DNA from: Selaginella moellendorffii
Taxonomy: Eukaryota; Streptophyta; Lycopodiopsida; Selaginellales; Selaginellaceae
Reading direction: 5' to 3'
Length of the DNA stretch: 64,000 nucleotides
Assembly (NCBI RefSeq): GCF_000143415.4
Contig: NW_003314278.1
Location: 512,371-576,370, forward strand
The translations under genes and the position numbers were made by a program. Below are positions 36,101-44,521 of this stretch, piece after piece. The notes under the pieces were generated by a model. It was not told where the DNA came from. It ran no database searches and saw only the letters and a list, made by a program, of their open reading frames with translations. Numbering within the stretch: the first letter of the stretch is position 1; each line of letters begins with the position of its first letter.

Positions 36101-36415
36101 ACAAGCCCTTGTGCAATGAACCCTGCTAAACTGTGAGAAGGAAGTCTAGCTGGAATCAATAGCAATAGCTAGGAGCATGACAAAGAGTGTAGAGATCCAT
36201 TGTGATATATAATTAAAAAAATTTATTTTATTTTAGTATAAACTAAGCTGTAGTGTAGAAACATATTTTGTGCATTTTAACTTCTATAAGATAGAAATCT
36301 TATAGTAAACATGTAAATCCATATGTCCAAATGGACAAGCCCTTGTGCAATGAACCCTGCTAGACTGTGAGAAGGAAGTCTAGCTGGAATCAATAGCAAT
36401 AGCTAGGAGCGTGAC
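36101..36415. repeat. 81-bp direct duplication around a 153-bp segment
   Basis: The 81 bases from ACAAGCCCTTGTGCAATGAA to the AGGAGC(A/G)TGAC end occur at 36,101-36,181 and 36,335-36,415 with two differences. Between them are 153 AT-rich bases. This is what a short tandem or replication-slippage duplication would leave. The sequence just after repeats GACTGATTGTA twice more. Confidence 0.9.
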
Positions 36416-38598
36416 TGATTGTAGACTGATTGTAGAACTGAACAGCTAATGAAGCCTTTTCACAGTGACACTTACTCTTAAAATTAAAGGTGAAATTTAA
36501 GGAAATTTTGCTTCACATAAACCTTTAGGCTAAGTAACAATACTTAAGGGCACTCACCATTAACTTAGAATTTTTACATTAGAAGATTTTAACTTAATTT
36601 AAAATTTTAATGTTATTCTTTTCACATCAATATTGCAGGATTTAGCCATGGTGGCCATTGGCACTGCAAGAATAAAGATCTCTATGGAAGAGGAAGGATT
36701 CCATAAGCAAGAAATCATGAAAATTTCCAGGAATTGAGAGTTTTACTTGTGTGAGAAGGGGAAGTTTCCATGGATGGGCCACAATCCCTTGCGAGCATAA
36801 CAATCTGCTGGGCAGATCTGCCCCATGGTCCCCAGCAACAGCACCACTTGTCTGTGAGCACATCGGTGTGTTGGTGATGGGAGAAATGCATAATACAATA
36901 CCCCCTCTCTTATGTGGCTGCTCCATGCACTTTTTGTCTAACCTCATGCTGAATAACGACATGATCTCCACCTGTAACAGTGTCACTGCTACCGATGCCT
37001 TGAACTTGTGATTGACGACCAGCTTGAATCTGGCCCGAGTGCTGCAGCAGCATCACAAGTTTGCATTTTTTTCATAAATCCTAATGCTACACCTTAGGAT
37101 TAAATTATTCCATGAATATTATATAGGGCATTCAAAAAATGCTAATTGTAACATTAGCTTACTTTAATATTAATTTCTGGTGTGAACAAGTTACTATTAA
37201 ATTTAACAATTAAATCAGAGTTTACAAAATCTAATATAATAGTGTTTGGGGTGAATGAATTACCATTAAATTTACTAATTTAAAAGCCCCCTTACCTTTT
37301 AATTTATCTTTTTTTTTTAAGGAGGACTTAATTCGCACATATTTCCCTTATCCTTACCATTAATCTTAAAATTTATGAAATTACATAAAAAGTTAAGTGA
37401 ACTCTCTAAGGTCACTTAAAGCCCTTTTGCACCAACCTTTATCCTTAAATTTATGAAGTATTGGACCTTAAGTGTTTTAGTGAATTTATATTTGCGCACA
37501 TGCATTAAGAAAATACTTAGATAATTAAGTTAAGTATAATTTTATTTGCACAAACCATTTCATTAAGGCAAGGGTTGATGTCAAAGGTGATTAATTTTTA
37601 ATCTTTAATTTTTATGTATATTTCTTCTATACTTAAATATTAACAAACCCAGTCTTCTCTGCAAACTTGGCTGCAATAGTTGTCCAGCGAGCTGGAGCTG
37701 GTTGACACTTCTCACAACTCTCAGCTCTGCCTTGTAAGATATTCTTCCCTCTTAAGATCAATTAGAGCATGAGTCTCAGCTGAAGTTTAGTTGTGTTCTC
37801 GATTCTGCCTTGACATTGGATCATCTTCAAGTAGCTCCACATCTGCTATTTCCTCAGCTGTTGCTTCTTCAATTGCTAATCCCTCAACACTCATCTCTAA
37901 TCTCCCCAACTTGATGAAAATTATATAGATGCATTCTAGGAATACCTGGATTGGAGCTGAGGTCTTATGTGCTTTAGGCATCCTTGGGTGTGTGTGAATA
38001 TGAGTGTGGAAGGACGTGAAGGTGGCAACCGTTGTCGGCAAAGAAGCCAAGCATCGAGTTCCAGGAGATGACATGCTGTGTGGCATGGTAGGCTAGTTAT
38101 TTGCTGTAGGAATATGCTATAACACATTAGAGCCGGGAACATGGTGGTGGATGAGGAGTCTCTTCCCCAATATGTTACAACATATTGTCCTAGCACTTGA
38201 AGATGAAGATGGAGAGAAGCTTACCTCTCCATCTTATGGAAATTTATCTTTCTTTATCGCTCTCTTTTGTTTTCTTGGATGGAACACTGATGAGAAAGAA
38301 GGTTGAGGCTCATAGACTCCCAGCACAGCGATTCACAGTGGCATGGAGGTGGTGATCATCACAGATCTGCTCCAAGGGGGCTAGGAGAGTGCAGGAATAT
38401 CCGTCGAATATTTGGTGTAAGGGTTTCGAATCGGCACCATTGATCAACAGCCATCCCAGCCGTCTGAAAAAACGTTGGGTAGGAGACTTTGATGGTGTGG
38501 CTGCCATGTAGGATACAAGCAAGTGCGTGAAATGCTTCTTCCTTTCGAAGCTTCTTCTTTTGAAGAACTAAGGCTAGCTAGGGTACAATGAAGAGAGG
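36416..38598. other. No clear gene
   Basis: Mostly AT-rich, with phrases around TTAAATTTA and ACTTAAAG recurring at 36,480-36,600 and 37,100-37,600, possibly a decayed MITE. Short open frames at 36,642-36,986, 37,787-38,086 and 38,310-38,522 (all minus) carry no known motif. Confidence 0.35.
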
Positions 38599-38800
38599 TC
38601 AGAGCGGTTCATCAAGCACGGAAGACAGCCATGGCGCTGCAGGCACCATACGGCGAGAGAGATCAGTGTGCAAGCCTGAGCAGACGATCTGCACGTGCAA
38701 TGGCCGTCTGCCCTCCAGATCCCTGCCCGGGATGCATCGCCTCAGCAGCGCGATGTAGCGATCGCTCATCCTCCCGCGCATTTCCAACTGTCGTGCCCTA
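38599..38800 (-). pseudogene. PPR protein N-terminal fragment
   Basis: The minus strand reads MSDRYIALLRRCIPGRDLEG followed by LHVQIVCSGLHTDLS. This is the standard beginning of plant PLS-class PPR proteins, which place a helix-turn-helix with R-D-L-x-x-G-x-x-L-H before the first repeat. After about 55 codons the frame ends at a stop without any complete PPR motif. It is therefore a truncated copy of an organelle RNA-binding protein gene. Confidence 0.5.
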
Positions 38801-39158
38801 ATTTGGTTTTGATCTACGTCAGCCCTAATTCTGATGAAGAAATAAAAATACAAAATGAAAAAAATCGAGATTACTCGCGAGATCCACTTGTGAATGGGAA
38901 GGCTTTTAGCAGTGGTCGCCTGACGTCTGCTCAAGAGCAAATCAATGAACTCCAAGAAGTCCTTGCTCGTGAGTGTGGTAAGGATTAGTAGTAATGCTAG
39001 TGCTTTTTAGGGGGGGTAGGGCTGGAATAATTTAAAGATTACCTCACAAATTGGGATTTTTATAAGATCCCACTTTGTGGGAGTAGTTTTCCCTGTGGAA
39101 GATGAACCAACAGCTTCTTTATAGTGCCATACTTGTTCAAACAAAGAGTGGTCTACTT

Positions 39159-40110
39159 TCAGCTATCCAAGAGAGCCATCTCATTACCCCTGCCTTCTGG
39201 AGCTTCTTGGGCGGCCTTGGCCGCCACCTTGGCTTCAACCACGTCCAAGAACACCCTTGCCAGCCGCACAGACTCTGTCCGGTCGGCCTCCCGCAGGTAC
39301 CCGTCCTTGAACTCGTCCCAAAACTCCATGCCAGGCCGGGGATAGTAAGGATCATTGACAAAGAAGCTGTCGACGAGCACGTCCACATCGTTGTTGTGAG
39401 GCTTGCACTGGTTGAAATCGAAGCAGGCAAACCCGGGGTCGGAGAAGGTCCTCAGCTCGTCACCACCCACGACGAACTCGATGTCGCGACCATCCAGTCC
39501 TGGATTAAAGAAGCGCAAAAGTAACGCACGAATGAAACAGTACAAAGCTGAAAACACCTGCGAGGTGGTGGATCCTGGCGAGAAGTCTACCCATTTCTTG
39601 GGCCAGCGATTCGATCGGCAGCCCCAGCTCCTTGCAACGATTGGCATCCAGCGGGAAGTTATTGGCATTGAAGAATCGAGACGCCAGGCGCTGGCGTTTT
39701 GCACCCAAGTAGATCCGTGCGACGAAGGGCTTGGAGTACCTAGAGTGGAGCGCAGGGAAGAACTTGGCCCTGATGGAATCCGCGAGAGCAGGGGGGACGG
39801 GCCAGACTCGCTGCATCGTGTACGCGGCAGGTATATTTGGCAGCAGCGACGAATCCATTCGCAGGCGCTCCGCCAGTGATGCGAGAGAAGGGAAGAATTC
39901 GACGGGCTTGGGCACCAGAAAGAGGAGATTCTCTGCGCCCTGGCATGCCTTACTTATCTTTTGGTGATTCTCAAACTCATCGAGCAGCTCGGAAAAGCGG
40001 CTGGCATCTGCCAAGCACTTGATCGCCACGTTGTTCCGCGATTGCCATACGTAAACTGTGGCAAAGCTCCCCGCTCCCAAGCGCACAATCTCAGTAACCT
40101 CTTGTATCAT
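39159..40110 (-). CDS. DUF3669-like protein, fungal type, two exons
   Basis: Predicted 297-residue protein. Exon 1 is 40,110-39,558, exon 2 is 39,499-39,159, with a 58-bp intron bounded by GCAG|GTGTTT and AATCCAG|GACTGG that keeps frame. Residues 11-33 look like a kinase glycine loop and lysine (LGAGSFATVY, then VAIKCL). From about residue 135 the text follows DUF3669 as I know it from fungi: ARIYLGAKRQR, FPLDANRCKELGLP, RIHHLAGLDGRDIEFVVGG, FACFDFNQCKPH, FFVNDPYYPRPG and FWDEFKDGYL. A protein-kinase-like fold is plausible for this family; the biochemical role is unknown. No stop or shift is visible. The family is chiefly fungal, so transfer into the plant is a strong possibility. Confidence 0.8.
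39500..39557 (-). other. 58-bp intron of the DUF3669-like gene
   Basis: Starts GTGTTTTCAG and ends CTTTAATCCAG on the minus strand. Splicing joins HHLAG to LDGRDIEF and restores the conserved domain. Size fits the short introns elsewhere in this window (51-58 bp in the lipase and KAS genes). Confidence 0.8.
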
Positions 40111-40169
40111 TCTAGGGTTTCTAGAATGAAAGAATTAGAAAAGGATTAAAAACCCTTTTCTAGGGTTTT

Positions 40170-40740
40170 TAATCACTGCGTCAAGTGCTTCATCAATTGC
40201 AGCAGCCAAAGTAGTCCGCGATCACGGACACCCGCCCCCACTTCCTCGTCGCCAGAAGAAACTCGTTGAGAATGTCTGTGGTGTCGACAAACTCTGCGAT
40301 CCCGGGACGCCACCAACCAAGTTTCCGTAGCTAAAGGCTCCGGAGTGCCTGTGACCGTGGATGAGCTCCATGAGCTTCGAATCATCGGTGGCATGAACAT
40401 GAATCCAATGGCGCCCATCCCATGTGCGTCTTCCATAGACTAGATCTCTTTGCGCCCCGGTCGAAGGCTTAATTGTCCCAAAATCTGGCCTTCAGAGGTG
40501 TCGGGGATCTCTCCGGCGTAGACGTGAGAGTCAGAGCCGGAGCAAATAGTGCAAGCAGTGACTTTGACCATCACGTCCTTGGGATGAGTGATGAGCGGCT
40601 TGGGGACCTTGCATCACCTCCATGTCTGATGTTGCTGGCCTCGTCGAGCCTTGAGCCACAGGGGCCTTCCCAGCTTTCTCATCTAGAGCCTGCGCGATGA
40701 CGTTCATTATAGTGAGAAGCTTTGAAAAGAACAAAGAGCT
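40170..40740 (-). pseudogene. Zinc alcohol dehydrogenase pseudogene, formaldehyde-dehydrogenase type
   Basis: Minus-strand frames rebuild the start of a medium-chain dehydrogenase. Near 40,630-40,540 it reads KPLITHPKDVMVKVTACTIC, then SGSDSHVYAGEIPDTSEGQILG. The family has CGSD at this place; an extra serine codon sits inside it here. In shifted frames DSKLMELIHGHRHSGAFSYG and NLVGGVPG follow (substrate-binding part), then EFVDTTDILNEFLLATRKWG and RVSVIADYFGCCN from the NAD domain. Large pieces, including the Rossmann glycine motif, are missing. Three or more frame changes make it a dead copy. The wording is closest to the glutathione-independent formaldehyde dehydrogenase-like group common in fungi and bacteria. 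Confidence 0.65.
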
Positions 40741-40899
40741 AGCGAGCTAATTTCTTCCCTTTCCTGGTTGCCGTAGAGAAACCCGAGCAGATGTTTTGAT
40801 CGATCGTCCGCTCAATTTTCTCCACTTGGAGAACATCGGCTTGGTTGAAAGACGTTGAAAAACTTGCCTCGAGATCAGTCACTGCTGCGCATGAAATAC

Positions 40900-42380
40900 T
40901 TAGCTCTTTGGAATTAAGCCGCGGTTCCTGACATCTATTCCTTCTCTGGAGAACTCCAAGTGAGCCATTTGCTGGTCCCGAGATATCCTCCGCCCATTCA
41001 CGACTCTCCAGACAGTGCAGCGTCCTGGCTTGTGATCCCAGAACGATTCCAGTGTGTCCATGAGCCTCCATGTCTCTTCGTTCGGTTCAATGTTATGTTA
41101 TGTGAAGGAAGTTGGTTGGCATCCTCTTTGTAGAAACTAGACGTTGAGCAGTCCGTTGTAGACTTCCACGTCACCGCAGGAGCCGTAGTTGGAAATGAGC
41201 TTCTCGGCCGAGTGTCTCCCCTCTTGGCGAACACCGGGAGCAAAGCCATCACTGTCTTGTAGAATAGCTTCCGGTCCTTGAAAGGAATCTCGAAAGCTTC
41301 GTCCAGCTTCTTGAGCGCGCTTTAGATCTGCGAAGTTTCAACGTAGCCAGAGACCAGAAAGTTGTAGGGAAGAAAGCAGCTCTTGCCGATGTGCTTCTCC
41401 ATGAGCTTCTCCGCCTGGTCCATCATCTTGAGCCTCACACAGATTTCCACGATCCAGATGTATGGATTTTGAGGAATCCGTTCGAACTTTTGCAACACTT
41501 CCTCCAGCACCTCATATGCCTTTTCCAAGTCCCCGAACAAACCAAACGACTTGATTGCGGAGATGTAGCTGTTTAAGTCGGGAGCAACAACTTGTTCGCT
41601 CTTGAGCAGCGTCCACATCCTGTCCACCATCTTCCGCTTTCCTAAGAGTGCATAGGAACGCATTATCAGATTGAGTAGCCGTGTGCCTCTTCGAAGTTAG
41701 TTCTTTTCAGCTCCGTGTCGAACTCCATCTCAATCTCCTCAAAACTTTCTCGGCACTGCCAGTACATAAACAGCACCGGCTTCAACCCTTTCTGCTTGAA
41801 CCTGTAGTAAGTATCCCGCAGCTTGTCGTGCTGAGATACATGTGTGGAAACGAGTTCAAGGCGTCGACGGAGAACGAGCCGTTTAGCTCGTCCATCAATC
41901 TCTCCGCCGTCCTCTTTCGCAACAGCTGTAAGAAAAGCCGTGGTTACCTCCTCTGTCCTCAAACTCTCTGGCATGCTTCTGAACAAAGCCTCGCCTTTTG
42001 ATGGCTCCAGCTGAAGACATAGCTGTGAGATCTCTTGCATGTATAGCTTCGAGGTCATTTCTACCAGGCGTTCTTCTCTCACGACGTTCATGAACTGCCA
42101 AAGAACATAAAATACAACAGTTAGTTCAAACATTCCAAGGAAAAACATTATAGAAAAATCAATGTTTACTTTTAGAGCTTGGACGTTGTGCCTGCAGTGA
42201 AGAATCCAACCAGCAGCAACGTCCCGTGACATCACATTTCCATTGTCTATCCAATTCTTGCCTACCTCCGAAGTGTCGGCCTTAGCGTTGAGAATCCGGC
42301 ATAGGCTCACAACCTTCTCCTGCTCCGCATTCTCATTGGGTTCCTCTCCCTTGAATTCTCTTTCATCCTGAACTGTGACC
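40900..42380 (-). pseudogene. P-class PPR protein gene, broken
   Basis: Resembles small plant P-class PPR proteins that bind organelle RNA. Order on the minus strand: N-terminal part with EKVVSLCRILNAKAD and DVAAGWILHCRHNVQALK, an intron (about 42,172-42,077, GTAAACATTG to TTCTTTGGCAG), then FMNVVREERLVEMTSKLY, LFRSMPESLRTEEV, KLRDTYYRFKQKGLKPVLF, WTLLKSEQVVAPDLNSYISA, FGLFGDLEKAYEVLEEVL and LKMMDQAEKLMEKHIGKS. Near the end it has IEPNEETWRLMDTLESFWDH and stops at about 40,900. Frameshifts are seen near 41,900, 41,667 and 41,220. The 5' end is replaced by a copia fragment, so no start codon of its own remains. Confidence 0.65.
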
Positions 42381-43090
42381 ATATAAAGCTTTCTTGAGGC
42401 GACATTGATAACCCTCTGGTTGCTGGACAAAGATTTCTTCATTGAGATCTCCATGCAAGAACTCTGGGCGTACATCCGTCTGATGTACCTCAAGATCATA
42501 TTGAGCTGCTAAAGCTAGCAAGACTGGAATAGAAGCCATACGTACGACAGGTGAGTACGTCTCAGTAAAATCAAGGCCTGGGATCTGTGTAAATCCGCGG
42601 ACCACATACCTGGCTTTGAACCGAACGACCTGATTAGCTGTGTTCCTGTTAACTCGAAATAGCCATTTGGTTGACCTGTCAGCTGGCTTTAGAACGAGCA
42701 TCCAGGTGTCATTTTGCATGAGGGATTGATACTCGGAGTCCATGGCGGCTCGCTGAGGACCTGTGAGCGCCTCAGACACCGTTCTGGGCTCAAGAGCATC
42801 ATTAGAACCAGCAAAATAACAACGACTCGACTGTGACCGGAAATATTGTTGACTCTTGCACGTTGAGATGGAAAGAGTGGCCGGCCAGAGCGAGAGTAGC
42901 CTACAGGTTCGCTGTGAGGTCTCTCAAGTTCTTCAAGATTTAGCCGGTGTAGTTCTTCTGAAGTGGAAAGTGTAGATGTTGGAAGACGATTGCGTAAATA
43001 GGCAGCAGTAACAATAGCCTCGCCCCAAAAGGATTTTGGACAACCAGTACCAAAGGAGCATCGCACGAGCAGCAACAAGTGTTCGATTGC
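42380..43090 (-). mobile_element. Ty1/copia fragment
   Basis: On the minus strand from 43,078: ARCSFGTGCPKSFWGEAI-type integrase tail, seen as RCSFGTGCPKSFWGEAIVTA and YLRNRLPTSTL. After an internal deletion the linker before RT follows, then RT from 42,779: EALTGPQRAAMDSEYQSLM, NDTWMLV, FKARYVVRGFTQIPGLDF and TYSPVVRMASIPVLLALAA. It ends at CRLKKALYG, the conserved copia KALYGLKQ motif cut short. No LTRs are present. It is a truncated inside piece lying between two broken PPR genes. Confidence 0.85.
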
Positions 43091-43129
43091 TCTCTTCTTG
43101 TCAGCTCGACTCCTCAGTCTATCATCATC

Positions 43130-43710
43130 TCAGTCTCCTCGCCGGGCTCCAAACCTCTCTAGCATTCTCTCCTTGAGTTCTTTCGGAGTTTTGCCCGCAG
43201 CAATGTAGACTTTGAGCAGCTGGTTGTAGACAGGGGCCTCTCCAAACAGGGAGCTGTAGTGACCCATCACCTTCTCGGCTTCGTCCACGTCTCTCCTCAA
43301 GGCCAGAGCCGCTAGCAAACCCATCACGGACTTGTACTCCAGCTTTGTTGGTCGCTTCTTCACGTTCTTTGCGTCGCCTTTCAAAAGGTAGCCCGCAACG
43401 AGAGGCTCATAACACCAAAACCTGTCTCCTTGTCCTTGAGGAATTTCTCCGCCTCGTCCATCAACCCGGCCCTCGCATAAACATCGACCATAGCAGCGTA
43501 TGGATTGTGCTTGCGATTCGGGAAGCTCCAGCAGCTCCTGGAAGACCTTCTCCGCACGTGATCCTGTGAGTGACCATGAAGCTCGGATCAAACTTTGCAC
43601 TCTTGACGTGATCCAAGATGGAAGAATTTACCACATTCGTGAGAAATGATAGTTGAAAGCATAATTGCGTGTTAAAAGCTAAAGTTCGTTGGGACAAAAC
43701 AATTCGCAAC
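43130..43710 (-). pseudogene. PPR protein C-terminal part, broken
   Basis: Three minus-strand frames share one protein. One has SAKFDPSFMVTHR, another has AEKVFQELLELPESQ, a third has NPYAAMVDVYARAGLMDEAE and KFLKDKETGFGVM. The second resumes with LVAGYLLKGDAKNVKKRPTK, LEYKSVMGLLAALALRRDVD, EAEKVMGHYSSLFGEAP and YNQLLKVYIAAGKTP, to a stop at 43,130. YAAMVDVYARAGLMDEAEKF is a clear PPR motif. Two or more frameshifts break it. It is a second PPR gene of similar type to the one at 40.9-42.4 kb rather than its missing end, because that one keeps its own C-terminus. Confidence 0.6.
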
Positions 43711-43745
43711 GTATTCTAATCGAGGACTATGTTCTCTCTTGTTTT

Positions 43746-44510
43746 TTAATTGGTTGCTGCAAGGATGGTTTTCCGCAAAGACTTAAGATCAAACTTAATA
43801 GCCTTCCCATCTAGCGCTGGATTGCTGCTGCCATCTCCCAAGCTAGCCAAGTCCACAACAATCGATAGCTCAGGTGAATCATCGACGATGTCAAACTCTT
43901 CAATAAGACTCGACCAACAAGTCTTCTTGAGCACCACTGTCTTGATGCCCTCCTGGCCAGATCCTCTGGAAATCGACACACCAAGAGCCATGGCTGCAAA
44001 TCCTGGGCAAGTCCAGTCGTGGAGCGATCGTCTCAGCGCTGCCATGCTCTCGTTGTGGCATGCCACCTCGGCCACCAGTGCTGGGCAGTGATGATCGCGA
44101 GCGAGCAAGAGACTGAAATCCGGCTCCTTGATTACGCCTGGAAGATCCACCGTCGCCGCCCCAGACTGGGCTAATTCATCCTCCAGCCCATTCTCTATGG
44201 CATACGCGCCGATCTTGGCATCAAACCATCGACTGGCTCTCTCGTGCGCTCGGCTGGGATCGCCATACAAGAACACCTGGGATGTGCTCTTGTTGTAGCT
44301 CAAGCGCCATGGATCCTCTTCCCGCGATCGAATTTCCTTGTAAACATTCTCCCTGATTCCAGATGCTACCGCAAAAGGCCCCTGCCCGTACTCACCTCTC
44401 TTCACCGAAGACTTGTAAGCCGTTATGGCGGCCTCCAGCCCTGCATCAAAAGCCCTCTTCGTTGCCGCTCTCGCCATAGCTTTGCCGCGCAAGAGCCCTA
44501 ATCCTTTCAA
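43746..44510 (-). CDS. 254-residue protein with possible PD-(D/E)XK core
   Basis: Intronless open frame, complete. The N-terminal 45 residues are Ala- and Arg-rich (GLLRGKAMARAATKRAFDAG), possibly an organelle transit peptide. Residues 128-150 read KEPDFSLLLARDHHCPALVA followed by EVA. The PD and the Glu in VAEVA are spaced as in PD-(D/E)XK-type proteins of the Uma2 kind and in a family abundant in fungi that reads KEPD...P.LV.E. The sequence after it (ALRRSLHDWTCPGFAAMALG) fits the helix and strand that follow in that fold. No nuclease activity can be claimed. It lies directly downstream of the PPR gene on the same strand, about 10 bases away. Confidence 0.55.
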   Translation of the reverse strand: MKGLGLLRGKAMARAATKRAFDAGLEAAITAYKSSVKRGEYGQGPFAVASGIRENVYKEIRSREEDPWRLSYNKSTSQVFLYGDPSRAHERASRWFDAKIGAYAIENGLEDELAQSGAATVDLPGVIKEPDFSLLLARDHHCPALVAEVACHNESMAALRRSLHDWTCPGFAAMALGVSISRGSGQEGIKTVVLKKTCWSSLIEEFDIVDDSPELSIVVDLASLGDGSSNPALDGKAIKFDLKSLRKTILAATN

Positions 44511-44521
44511 AGCTTTTGGGC

